Shown in pieces: positions 7,852 to 16,171 of a DNA stretch of 64,000 bases. The notes under the pieces were generated by a model, which searched no databases, was not told the DNA's origin, and saw nothing but the letters and a program-made list of their open reading frames with translations. The DNA is taken from assembly GCF_013386115.1 (NCBI RefSeq), contig NZ_JACAOR010000013.1, positions 165,011 to 229,010 of the forward strand, read 5' to 3'. The translations under genes and the position numbers were made by a program. Source of the DNA: Pseudomonas gingeri. Its GTDB lineage: Bacteria; Pseudomonadota; Gammaproteobacteria; Pseudomonadales; Pseudomonadaceae. Positions within the stretch are counted from its first letter, which is position 1; every line of letters starts with the position of its first letter.

Positions 7852-8991
7852 ATGAGCCAACTTCCTTTCCTGCCCTTCTCCAAACCCACCATCGACGAAG
7901 CGACCATCTCGTCGGTCGCCGAAGTCCTGCGGTCCGGCTGGATCACCAGCGGTCCCAAGGTGGCAGCCTTTGAAGCCCAGTTGTCGGAATACTTCGGCGG
8001 CCGTCCCGTGCGCACCTTCAACTCCGGCACCTGCACCATGGAGATCGCCTTGCGCATCGCCGGCATCGGCCCGGGTGACGAAGTCATCACCACGCCGATC
8101 TCCTGGGTCGCCACCGCCAACGTGATCATCGAAGTCGGGGCCACCCCGGTGTTCGCCGATATCGACCCGGTGACCCGCAATATCGACCTGGATCAGGTCG
8201 AGGCCGCGATCACTCCACGTACCCGGGCGATCATCCCGGTGTACCTGTCAGGCCTGCCGGTGGATATGGACCGTCTCTACGCCATCGCCAAGAAACACAA
8301 CCTGCGCATCGTCGAAGACGCCGCCCAGGCCCTGGGTTCGGAGTGGCACGGGCAGAAGATCGGCGCCCTCGGTGACTTCGTGTCGTTCAGCTTCCAGGCG
8401 AACAAGAACATCACTTCGTCCGAAGGCGGTTGCCTGGTATTGAACAACGCCGAGGAAGCGCGCCTGGCGGAAAAATATCGCCTGCAGGGCGTGACCCGCA
8501 CCGGCCATGACGGGCTGGACGTGGATGTGCTCGGCGGCAAGTTCAACATGACCGACGTCGCCGCGGCCATCGGCCTGGGCCAGTTCGCCCATATCGACGC
8601 CATCACCGCCCATCGCCGGGAGATGGCCCGCTACTACTTCGAACTGTTCGGCGGCGATTTCGAGGAGCAGTACGGCGCGCAGCTACCGGTACAGGATTTC
8701 ACCCACAGTAACTGGCACATGTTCCAGCTGGTCCTGCCGGAGCGTACCGATGGCCAGCCGGCGCGGGCGACCTTCATGGAGGACATGAAGCAGCAGGGCA
8801 TCGGTATCGGCTACCACTACCCGGCGATCCACCTGCTGAGCCTGTACCGCGAACGCGGTTTCAAGGAAGGCATGTTCCCGGTCGCCGAACGCGTCGGGCG
8901 CCTGATCGTCTCGTTGCCGATGTTCAACGTGATCACCCGAGCCGATGTCGAGCGCGCCGTGGCGGCGGTCAAGACAGCATTGAAACGCTGA
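7852..8991 (+). CDS. DegT/DnrJ/EryC1/StrS-family PLP aminotransferase
   Basis: The protein has 379 residues in the fold-type I sugar-aminotransferase family. The PLP lysine is K185 in ANKNITSSEGG and the ring-binding aspartate is D156 in VEDAAQA. The N-terminal FSKPTIDE and GWITSGP segments are typical of the family. Members usually aminate nucleotide-bound keto-sugars for surface polysaccharides or antibiotics. No other sugar or glycan genes are nearby, so the substrate is unknown. It sits on the opposite strand between gcvP and gcvH, bracketed by a palindromic element and a REP doublet, which suggests an insertion into the gcv locus. Confidence 0.85.
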   Translation: MSQLPFLPFSKPTIDEATISSVAEVLRSGWITSGPKVAAFEAQLSEYFGGRPVRTFNSGTCTMEIALRIAGIGPGDEVITTPISWVATANVIIEVGATPVFADIDPVTRNIDLDQVEAAITPRTRAIIPVYLSGLPVDMDRLYAIAKKHNLRIVEDAAQALGSEWHGQKIGALGDFVSFSFQANKNITSSEGGCLVLNNAEEARLAEKYRLQGVTRTGHDGLDVDVLGGKFNMTDVAAAIGLGQFAHIDAITAHRREMARYYFELFGGDFEEQYGAQLPVQDFTHSNWHMFQLVLPERTDGQPARATFMEDMKQQGIGIGYHYPAIHLLSLYRERGFKEGMFPVAERVGRLIVSLPMFNVITRADVERAVAAVKTALKR

Positions 8992-9007
8992 TACCGCATG
9001 AAAAACT

Positions 9008-9091
9008 GTAGGAGCCGGCTTGCCGGCGATGGCGTCCCTGAGGACAGTACGAGGCTTGAGGACCTCATCGCCGGCAAGCCGGCTCCCACAG
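9008..9091. repeat. REP doublet between the aminotransferase and gcvH
   Basis: Two inverted copies of the fluorescent-pseudomonad REP core face each other: GGAGCCGGCTTGCCGGCGAT starting at 9011 and its complement ending near 9090. They form a pair typical of REPIN/BIME structures. The doublet lies between the convergent 3' ends of the aminotransferase and gcvH genes, where it may also act as a transcription end. Confidence 0.85.
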
Positions 9092-9106
9092 AATTCAGTG
9101 TACCTC

Positions 9107-9490
9107 TTACTCGCCGATGGCGGCCTTGTAGCCCGCCGCATCCAGCAACTTGCCCAGGTCAGCCTCGTCGTTCGGCTTGAGCTTGAAGATCCACGCCCCG
9201 TAAGGGTCGCTGTTCAACAGCTCCGGCTCGCCGGACAGCGCGTCGTTGACCGCGATCACCTCGCCGGCAACCGGCGAGTAGATATCGGAGGCGGCTTTCA
9301 CCGACTCCACCACACCCGCCTGATCACCGGCAGCGAACACATTGCCGACTTCCGTCAGCTCAACGAACACCACATCGCCCAAGGCTTCCTGAGCGTGGTC
9401 GCTGATGCCCACGGTGACCGTACCGTCGGCTTCCAGGCGGGCCCATTCATGGCTTTCGGCAAAACGCAGTTCGGCAGGGATATCGCTCAT
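9107..9490 (-). CDS. gcvH: Glycine cleavage system H protein
   Basis: The protein has 127 residues, the normal length. The lipoyl-lysine is K65 in VVESVKAASDIYSP. GcvH carries the aminomethyl intermediate from GcvP to GcvT and is reoxidised by dihydrolipoamide dehydrogenase. The start MSDIPAELRF at 9490 matches family starts; longer in-frame extensions upstream lack support. gcvT lies upstream on the same strand, 59 bp away, so gcvT-gcvH form one unit while gcvP is separated by about 1.7 kb. Confidence 0.96.
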   Translation of the reverse strand: MSDIPAELRFAESHEWARLEADGTVTVGISDHAQEALGDVVFVELTEVGNVFAAGDQAGVVESVKAASDIYSPVAGEVIAVNDALSGEPELLNSDPYGAWIFKLKPNDEADLGKLLDAAGYKAAIGE

Positions 9491-9549
9491 ATTCAATGTC
9501 CTCGAGAAGAAGTGTCGGCGGACCCGCCACGCGGGCTCGCCAGATAAGA

Positions 9550-10632
9550 TCAGACCAGGGTTTTGCCATGACGCACGAACGTCGGCCTTACCACGCGAAC
9601 CGGGTACCATTTGCCGCGAATTTCCACTTCGGCGCGATCAGCCGTCGCCGAGGGAACGCGCGCCAGCGCAATCGACTTGCTTAGCGTAGGAGAGAAACTA
9701 CCACTGGTGATCTCCCCTTCGCCAATGTCAGCGATACGAACCACCTGGTGGGCACGCAGAACCCCCCGTTCCTCCAGCACCAGGCCGACCAGCTTGAGCT
9801 CCGGTCCGCGGGCCTTTTCCGCTTCGAGGGCGGCCCGGCCGATGAAGTCGCGGGACGCCGGCTCCCAGGCAATGGTCCAGGCCATGTTGGCGGCCAGGGG
9901 CGAGACATCCAGGTGGATATCCTGGCCGTACAGGTTCATTCCGGCTTCGAGCCGCAGGGTATCGCGGGCACCGAGGCCGATCGGGGAAATGCCGGCGCCG
10001 ACCAGGTCGTTGAAGAAACCGGGCGCCTGCTCGGCCGGTAGCACGATCTCCAGGCCGTCCTCGCCGGTATAGCCGGTGCGGGCGATAAACCAGTCGCCGT
10101 CGCTGCGGCCTTCGAAGGGTTTGAGCTGCTGGATCAACTGGCCACGGGACTGGGTCACCAGCTCGCTGATCTTGTGCCGGGCCTGCGGCCCCTGGATCGC
10201 CAGCATCGCCAGTTCGGGGCGCTCCAGCAGTTGCACGTCGAACTGGCCGATCCGGGCGTTCATCCACGCCAGGTCCTGGTCGCGGGTGGCCGCGTTGACC
10301 ACCAGGCGATAACCGTCGTCGATGCGGTAGACGATCATGTCGTCGATCACCCCGCCCTGCTCGTCGAGCATGGCGCTGTACAAGGCGCGGCCGGGGCTGT
10401 CGAGACGCTCGACATCATTGGCCAGCAGGTACCGCAGCCAGGCCTTGGCCTGGCTGCCGGCGATATCGATCACGGTCATGTGCGAAACATCGAAGACCCC
10501 GCAATCGCGTCGCACCTGATGGTGCTCCTCGACCTGCGAGCCGTAATGCAGAGGCATATCCCAACCGCCAAAATCGACCATCTTCGCGCCAAGGGCGAGG
10601 TGCAGGTCATACAGAGGCGTACGCTGTCCCAT
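9550..10632 (-). CDS. gcvT: Aminomethyltransferase, glycine cleavage T protein
   Basis: GcvT releases ammonia from the GcvH-bound intermediate and transfers the methylene group to tetrahydrofolate. The start MGQRTPLYDLH at 10632 gives 360 residues and follows AAGGAG on the minus strand. The folate-binding GcvT domain fills the first ~270 residues (YTGEDGLEIVLP and GLGARDTLRLEAGM are visible), followed by the C-terminal barrel. The order gcvT-gcvH then gcvP on the minus strand is the normal one apart from the intervening aminotransferase. I see no glycine riboswitch in the 156-bp gap upstream. Confidence 0.96.
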   Translation of the reverse strand: MGQRTPLYDLHLALGAKMVDFGGWDMPLHYGSQVEEHHQVRRDCGVFDVSHMTVIDIAGSQAKAWLRYLLANDVERLDSPGRALYSAMLDEQGGVIDDMIVYRIDDGYRLVVNAATRDQDLAWMNARIGQFDVQLLERPELAMLAIQGPQARHKISELVTQSRGQLIQQLKPFEGRSDGDWFIARTGYTGEDGLEIVLPAEQAPGFFNDLVGAGISPIGLGARDTLRLEAGMNLYGQDIHLDVSPLAANMAWTIAWEPASRDFIGRAALEAEKARGPELKLVGLVLEERGVLRAHQVVRIADIGEGEITSGSFSPTLSKSIALARVPSATADRAEVEIRGKWYPVRVVRPTFVRHGKTLV

Positions 10633-10788
10633 GGGTTTCTCCTTCCGGGCGTGGCGAAGGTGCGGACAGGCGTCGGATTGGCTTGAGCCCTTTATGGATG
10701 GGGCCTTGAGCCATGTTCCAGCACCCGGTCTGTCAGACGGACCGCACCGAATGCCGCGCATTGTAGCCGCAAGGGACCGACCTGGCAC

Positions 10789-12405
10789 CTAACCGATTTG
10801 CCGAGCCGAGCGACGGATCAGGCCGATCACCGGCAACAGGCCGACCAGCACCAGTGTCAGCGCCGGCAGCGACGCCCGCGCCCACTCGCCCTCACTGGTC
10901 ATCTCGAAGATCCGCACCGCCAGCGTATCCCAGCCGAACGGGCGCATCAGCAGGGTCGCGGGCATTTCCTTGAGCACGTCGACGAACACCAGCAAGGCGG
11001 CGCTCAAGGTGCCGGGCAGCAGCAACGGCAGATACACTTTGAAAAACAGTCGCGGCCCACCGACACCCAGGCTGCGGGCCGCTTCCGGCAACGACGGGCG
11101 AATCCGCGCCAGGCTGTTTTCCAGCGGCCCATAGGCCACCGCGATAAAACGCACCAGGTACGCCAGCAACAGGGCCGACAGGCTGCCCAGCAGCAACGGC
11201 TTGCCAGCACCGCCGAGCCAGCCGGACAGCGGGATCACCAGTTCCCGGTCCAGGTAACTGAACGCGAGCATGATCGATACCGCCAGCACCGAGCCGGGCA
11301 GCGCATAGCCGAGGTTGGCCAGGCTGACTCCGGCGCGGATGGCCCGGGTCGGCGCCAGGCGCCGCGCGAACGCCAGCACCAGCGCCACGGCGACGGTGAT
11401 CAGCGCGGCCATGCCCCCCAGGTACAGGGTGTGCAGGATCAGTCCGGTGTAACGCTCATCGAGGTCGAAGCGGCCGCGCTGCCAGAACCACACCACCAGT
11501 TGCAGCAACGGAATGACAAAGGCGCAGGCGAACACCAGCAGGCACCAGCCACTGGCAACCCATGCCTTCAGGCCACGCAAGTGATACAGCGCCTTGCCCC
11601 GCGGCCGCTCGTTGCCGGCACGACTGGCGCCGCGGGCCCGCCGCTCGCCGTAGAGCACCAGCATCACCGCGAGCAGCAGCAGGCTGGCGAGCTGGGCCGC
11701 GCTGGAGAGGCTGAAGAAGCCATACCAGGTCTTGTAGATCGCGGTGGTGAAGGTATCGAAGTTGAACACCGAGACCGCGCCGAAATCCGCCAGGGTTTCC
11801 ATCAGCGCCAAGGCCACGCCGGCACCAATGGCCGGACGCGCCATGGGCAGGGCCACGCGCCAGAATGCCTGCCAGGGCGATTGGCCGAGGACCCGGGCGG
11901 CTTCCATCAAGCCCTTGCCCTGGGCCAGGAACGCGTTGCGCGCCAGCAGGTAGACATAAGGGTAGAAAACCAGCACCAGTACCAGGATCACCCCGCCGGT
12001 GGAGCGTACCCGTGGCAGGCGCAGGCCGCTGCCGAAGACTTCCCGCAACAGGCTTTGTACCGGGCCGGAGAAGTCCAGCAGGCCGACGAAGACAAACGCC
12101 AGGACATAGGCCGGAATGGCAAAGGGCAGCATCAACGCCCAATCGAGCCAGCGACGGCCGGGAAACTCGCAGAGGCTGGTGAGCCAGGCGAGACTGACGC
12201 CAAGCAGGGTGACGCCGACGCCGACGCCGACCACCAGGGTCAGGGTATTGCCCAGCAGGCGGGGCATCTGGGTTTCCCAGAGGTGGGACCAGATCTGCAG
12301 GTCGATCGACTGCCAGGACAGCAACAGCACGCTCAGCGGCAACAGCACCAGGGCCGCGACGGCGAGAACCAGGGGATACCAGCGGCGTTGGGCGGGATGG
12401 GCCAA
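10789..12405 (-). CDS. Ferric-iron ABC transporter permease (FbpB/ThiP type, two-domain)
   Basis: The protein has 538 residues with two repeated BPD_transp_1 permease halves and about twelve membrane segments. EAA-type loops occur in each half (MEAARVLGQSPWQAFWRVALP and LPEAARSLGVGGPRLFFKVYLP). This double-permease layout is that of iron(III) transporters of the Fbp/Hit family. The best start is a TTG at 12405 with GAGAG 5 nt upstream. The binding-protein gene lies 162 bp upstream on the same strand, with a REP doublet between. No ATPase gene is adjacent, so the transporter must borrow one from elsewhere. Confidence 0.88.
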   Translation of the reverse strand: MAHPAQRRWYPLVLAVAALVLLPLSVLLLSWQSIDLQIWSHLWETQMPRLLGNTLTLVVGVGVGVTLLGVSLAWLTSLCEFPGRRWLDWALMLPFAIPAYVLAFVFVGLLDFSGPVQSLLREVFGSGLRLPRVRSTGGVILVLVLVFYPYVYLLARNAFLAQGKGLMEAARVLGQSPWQAFWRVALPMARPAIGAGVALALMETLADFGAVSVFNFDTFTTAIYKTWYGFFSLSSAAQLASLLLLAVMLVLYGERRARGASRAGNERPRGKALYHLRGLKAWVASGWCLLVFACAFVIPLLQLVVWFWQRGRFDLDERYTGLILHTLYLGGMAALITVAVALVLAFARRLAPTRAIRAGVSLANLGYALPGSVLAVSIMLAFSYLDRELVIPLSGWLGGAGKPLLLGSLSALLLAYLVRFIAVAYGPLENSLARIRPSLPEAARSLGVGGPRLFFKVYLPLLLPGTLSAALLVFVDVLKEMPATLLMRPFGWDTLAVRIFEMTSEGEWARASLPALTLVLVGLLPVIGLIRRSARQIG

Positions 12406-12436
12406 GGGAGCTCTCAGAACAGGTGTTTACACGCCG

Positions 12437-12530
12437 GCCCCCTGTGGGGGCCGGCTTGCTGGCGATCCAGGCGACAGGGTCGGGCAGGAGAACGCATCGA
12501 TACTATCGCCGGCAAGCCGGCTCCCACAGG
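12437..12530. repeat. REP doublet inside the iron-transporter operon
   Basis: The gap between the binding-protein and permease genes contains GGGGCCGGCTTGCTGGCGAT (from about 12446) and an inverted partner ATCGCCGGCAAGCCGGCTCC (ending about 12524). This is a REP pair in opposite orientation. In the transcript it would fold into stems that could dampen permease expression relative to the more strongly needed binding protein. Confidence 0.82.
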
Positions 12531-12567
12531 GTTTTGTGTCGCGACCGGGCTTTGTCTGGCGCCCCTG

Positions 12568-13569
12568 TCAGTTCCAGCCGACGCGATCCATCAGGCGGAT
12601 CGCCTCGGCCTGGCGCTTGCCGGCGATTTCCACCGGCAGGGCATCGGGCACGAACTTGCCCCAGCTCGCCACTTCCGCCGACGGCGGCACCGCCGGGTTG
12701 GCCGGGAACTCCTGGTTCACGTCGGCAAAGATCCGCTGGGCTTCAGGTGTGGTCATCCATTCCACCAGCGCCTTGGCCGCTTCCGGGTGCGGTGCATGCC
12801 GGGTCAGGCCGATCCCCGACAGGTTCACATGCACGCCTCGGTCGCCCTGGTTCGGCCAGAACAGTTTCACCGCCAGGTTCGGGTTCTGCTTGTGCAGGCG
12901 ACCGTAGTAGTAGGTATTGACGATGCCGACGTCGCACTGCCCGGCGTTGATCGCCTCGAGCACCGCGATGTCATCGGAGAAGACGTCGGTGGACAGGTTG
13001 TTCACCCAGCCCTTGAGGATCTGCTCGGTCCTGGCCGCACCATGGGTTTCGATCAGGGTGGCGGTCAGCGACTGGTTGTAGACCTTCTTCGCCGTGCGCA
13101 GGCACAGGCGACCCTCCCACTGCTTGTCGGCCAGGGCCTCGTAGGTGGTCAGGTCGGCGGGTTGCACCCGCTCGGTGGAATAGGCCAGGGTCCGCGCCCG
13201 CAGGCTCAGGCCGGTCCATTGGTGGGCCGACGAGCGATATTGCAGCGGGATATTGGCGTCGATCACCTTGGAGGTGAACGGTTGCAGGATGCCCATCTGC
13301 TCAGCCTGCCAGAGGTTGCCGGCATCGACGGTGAGCAGCAGGTCGGCGGTGGCGTTCTCGCCCTCGGCCTTGATCCGCTGCATCAGCGGCGCTTCCTTGT
13401 CGGTGATGAACTTCACCTTCACCCCGGTCTTCTGGGTGTAGGCATCGAACACCGGCTTGATCAGCTCATCGATACGCGAGGAGTACACCACCACTTCGTC
13501 GGCGGCATGGGCCGCGCCCGCCACGAAGGTTAGGGCCAGGGCCGTCAATAGACGCTTCGGTGCCGACAT
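12568..13569 (-). CDS. Periplasmic ferric-iron-binding protein of an ABC transporter (FbpA type)
   Basis: The protein has 333 residues with a Sec signal peptide ending in AHA-ADE near residue 23. The mature domain starts VVVYSSR, typical of FutA/FbpA iron-binding proteins. The tyrosine cluster Y220-Y222 (NTYYYGR) is the Fe(III)-coordinating motif. It delivers ferric iron to the double permease encoded 162 bp downstream. The leader contains an AT-rich stretch near 13602-13622 that weakly resembles a Fur box, which would fit iron control, but the match is poor. Confidence 0.9.
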   Translation of the reverse strand: MSAPKRLLTALALTFVAGAAHAADEVVVYSSRIDELIKPVFDAYTQKTGVKVKFITDKEAPLMQRIKAEGENATADLLLTVDAGNLWQAEQMGILQPFTSKVIDANIPLQYRSSAHQWTGLSLRARTLAYSTERVQPADLTTYEALADKQWEGRLCLRTAKKVYNQSLTATLIETHGAARTEQILKGWVNNLSTDVFSDDIAVLEAINAGQCDVGIVNTYYYGRLHKQNPNLAVKLFWPNQGDRGVHVNLSGIGLTRHAPHPEAAKALVEWMTTPEAQRIFADVNQEFPANPAVPPSAEVASWGKFVPDALPVEIAGKRQAEAIRLMDRVGWN

Positions 13570-13675
13570 GGGAGCGATCTCTCGAATTCGAAATGAACGC
13601 GAAATGATAGTGACTCACATTTGGCACCTCAACCGAAGTCGGCGCGGAGGCGTTACCAGATGTTGCCGCGCACTG

Positions 13676-14899
13676 TCAGGCCCTGGCCAGCTCCGGCAGG
13701 TCGCCACTCAGGCCCAGCGCCTGGCGGACAAACAAGGCCTTGGCCTCCGGCATCTGGTTGACCATCTTCAGGCCGGTGTTGCGCAGCCAGCGCAGCGGCA
13801 GGCGATCGGCCTGGAACAGTCGCTCGAAACCTTCCATCGCCGCCATCAGGCCAAGGTTGTGGGGCATGCGCCGACGCTCGAAGCGACTGAGCACCTGTAC
13901 ATCCGCCAGCCGCTCGCCACGCTCGACCGCGTGCAACAGCACCTCGGCCAGTACCGCCGCATCGAGGAACCCCAGGTTCACGCCCTGCCCGGCCAATGGG
14001 TGAATGGTATGGGCCGCGTCGCCGATCAGCGCCAGCCCTTCGGCGACATAACGCTTGGCATGGCGCTGGCGCAGCGGCACGCACAGGCGTGGGTCGACGG
14101 ACAGTACCGTGCCGAGTCGACCTTCGAAGGCCCGCTCCAGCTCGCGGCAGAAAGTCGCCTCGTCCAGTGCCATCAGGCGCTCGGCTTCACCCGGCGTGGT
14201 CGACCAGACAATCGAACACCAGTCCTGGCCGCCATCGCGCTCCAGCGGCAGGAAGGCCAGCGGGCCGTCATCGGTAAAGCGCTGCCAGGCGGTCATCTGG
14301 TGCGGCTTCGAGCTGCGCACGCTGGTGACGATGGCGTGGTGCAGGTAATCCCACTCGCGGGTCGCACAGCCGGTCAGGCGGCGCACCGCCGAGTTCGCGC
14401 CGTCGGCGGCGATCACCAGCGGCGAGCGCAGCTTGCGCCCGTCGGCCAGGGTCAGCAGCCAGTCATCGCCGGAGCGGCGCATCTGCTCCAGCCGCGCATT
14501 GGCCAGCAGGCCCATGTCGCAATCGTGCAGGCGGTCGAGCAAGGCGTCCTGGACCACCCGGTTCTCGACGATATGCCCGAGCACATCGGCATGCACGCTG
14601 GCCGCCGAGAAGTGGATCTGTCCGGTGCCGCTGCCGTCCCAGACCTGCATGTCGCGGTAGGGACTGGCGCGCCGGCCGGCAATGCCCGACCACACGCCCA
14701 GGCGCTCGAGGATGCGCTGGCTGGCGGCCGACAGGGCACTCACCCGGGGTTCGAACGCTGCCTGCGGGTCGAACGGCTTGACGCTCATCGGACCGCCATC
14801 GAGCAACAGTACTTCCAGCCCGCTGTCTTTCAGGGCGAGGGCCAGGGCACTGCCGACCATCCCGGCTCCGACGATCAGCACATCTGCGCGCATTTCCAT
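13676..14899 (-). CDS. ubiI: FAD-dependent ubiquinone-biosynthesis hydroxylase, UbiI/VisC type
   Basis: The protein has 407 residues in the UbiH/COQ6 monooxygenase family. It has an N-terminal dinucleotide fold (VLIVGAGMVGSALA), a mid-protein VIAADGANS motif and the FAD-ribityl motif GDAAHTIHPLAGQGVN. Such enzymes hydroxylate the ring of ubiquinone precursors. It lies downstream of ubiH-pepP-ygfB on the same strand, as ubiI (visC) does in E. coli, and that position underlies the name; UbiF-like activity is the alternative. The start at 14899 could instead be the ATG two codons in (14893). A palindromic REP lies between it and ubiH. Confidence 0.85.
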   Translation of the reverse strand: MEMRADVLIVGAGMVGSALALALKDSGLEVLLLDGGPMSVKPFDPQAAFEPRVSALSAASQRILERLGVWSGIAGRRASPYRDMQVWDGSGTGQIHFSAASVHADVLGHIVENRVVQDALLDRLHDCDMGLLANARLEQMRRSGDDWLLTLADGRKLRSPLVIAADGANSAVRRLTGCATREWDYLHHAIVTSVRSSKPHQMTAWQRFTDDGPLAFLPLERDGGQDWCSIVWSTTPGEAERLMALDEATFCRELERAFEGRLGTVLSVDPRLCVPLRQRHAKRYVAEGLALIGDAAHTIHPLAGQGVNLGFLDAAVLAEVLLHAVERGERLADVQVLSRFERRRMPHNLGLMAAMEGFERLFQADRLPLRWLRNTGLKMVNQMPEAKALFVRQALGLSGDLPELARA

Positions 14900-14931
14900 G
14901 CTTTAAGCCTTAGTGAAAGTTAGACGGACCT

Positions 14932-14959
14932 TGCAGGAGCCGGCAAGCCGGCTCCTGCA
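14932..14959. repeat. Single REP palindrome between ubiH and ubiI
   Basis: TGCAGGAGCCGGC (14932-14944) and GCCGGCTCCTGCA (14947-14959) form a perfect 13-bp inverted repeat with a two-base centre. It is a REP core in the 84-bp gap of the ubiH-ubiI pair. It could fold in the transcript and modulate ubiI expression. Confidence 0.8.
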
Positions 14960-14983
14960 GGGATCGGCGTATGGATGCAGTGA

Positions 14984-16171
14984 CTAGGCATCGGAACGGG
15001 TACCCAGGCCCATGGCCTGGCGGGCGAACCAGCGCTTGGCCGGCGGCAGCAGGTCGAGGCCGAGCAGGCCGAGATTGCGCCCCAGGGCCACCAGCGGCTG
15101 TGCCGTGCCGAACAGCCGGGTGACCTGGTCGGAGAAGCCGACGGTCAGCGTCTGGTCCAGGCGCTGGCGCTCCTGGTAACCGCGCAGGGTGGCGAAGTCG
15201 CCCAGCCCCGCCTCACTGGCCAGCAGGGCATCCGCCAGCGCCTGGGCGTCGCGCAGGGACAGGTTGAAGCCCTGCCCGGCAATCGGGTGCAGGCTGTGGG
15301 CCGCGTTACCCAGCACCGCCAGGTGCGGACGGACCTGCTCCTCGGCCTCCACCAGCGTCAGCGGGTACAGGTGCCGCGCACCGACTTGCTTCAAGGTGCC
15401 GAGGCGATAACCGAATACACCCTGCAATTCACTGAGGAAGCTGCGTTCATCGAGCTCCGCCAGCCGCTGGGCGTCCATCCCGAGGCGGGTCCAGACCAGC
15501 GCACAGCGATTGTCCGGCAGCGGCAGCAAGGCCATCGGCCCTTCATCGGTAAACCGCTCGAAGGCCATGCCGTGATGGGCCTCGCTCGGCGAAATATTGG
15601 CGATCAGCGCACTCTGGTTGTACGGCCGCTTGCGCACACCGATGCCCAGTTGCTCGCGCAGGCCGGAGCGGCCGCCATCGGCCAGCACCGCCAGATCGCA
15701 CTCGAGCACGGTTTCATCGTTGAGGGTCAGGCGGTAGCCGTCTTCCAGCGGCTGCAGGCGGGTGACCTCGGCCGGACAACGCCAGCTGACCACCTCCCGG
15801 TCCAGTCCCTGCCAGAGGCATTGGCCGAGCCAGGCGTTCTCGACCACGTAGCCCAGGGCCGGAACCCCTTCCTCGATGGCCGACAGCCGCGCCGTGGAGA
15901 AACGTCCGCGATCGGACACGTGAATCTGCTTGATCGGCTCGGCCCGCTGCGCAATCGCTTGCCACAGGCCAAGGCGTTCGTAGATCTGCCGGGCACCGAA
16001 GGACAGCGCCGAGGAGCGGGCGTCGTAGCTCGGCTGGTAACTGTCGCCGGGGGCGAAGGGCTCGATCAGCACGATCTTCCAGCCCCGTGCCCTGGCCCCG
16101 GCCTGCAACGCCAGCGCCAGGCTGGCACCGACCAGGCCGCCGCCGATGATCGCCAGATTGACCCGGCTCAT
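14984..16171 (-). CDS. ubiH: UbiH, 2-octaprenyl-6-methoxyphenol hydroxylase
   Basis: The protein has 395 residues, an FAD monooxygenase of the same family as its downstream neighbour. An N-terminal AIIGGGLVGASLAL fold binds FAD. The later motif reads GNAAHSLHPIAGQGFN, with the GN rather than GD form seen in UbiH proteins. It hydroxylates a ring carbon in ubiquinone synthesis. The start overlaps the pepP stop (ATG 16171-16169, TGA 16170-16168), so the two genes are translationally coupled, as in enterobacteria. Confidence 0.93.
   Translation of the reverse strand: MSRVNLAIIGGGLVGASLALALQAGARARGWKIVLIEPFAPGDSYQPSYDARSSALSFGARQIYERLGLWQAIAQRAEPIKQIHVSDRGRFSTARLSAIEEGVPALGYVVENAWLGQCLWQGLDREVVSWRCPAEVTRLQPLEDGYRLTLNDETVLECDLAVLADGGRSGLREQLGIGVRKRPYNQSALIANISPSEAHHGMAFERFTDEGPMALLPLPDNRCALVWTRLGMDAQRLAELDERSFLSELQGVFGYRLGTLKQVGARHLYPLTLVEAEEQVRPHLAVLGNAAHSLHPIAGQGFNLSLRDAQALADALLASEAGLGDFATLRGYQERQRLDQTLTVGFSDQVTRLFGTAQPLVALGRNLGLLGLDLLPPAKRWFARQAMGLGTRSDA

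Noticed and set aside
10633..10788. Glycine riboswitch upstream of gcvT
   Set aside because: The minus-strand leader lacks the tandem aptamer motifs; only a normal ribosome binding site is visible.
10798..13533. 911-residue plus-strand open frame
   Set aside because: It spans the antisense of two well-identified iron-transporter genes and the REP-bearing gap between them; composition is Gln/Arg/His-rich with no domain.
13602..13622. Fur box upstream of the iron-binding protein gene
   Set aside because: The stretch AAATGATAGTGACTCACATTT has only partial symmetry and too few matches to call; kept only as a remark.
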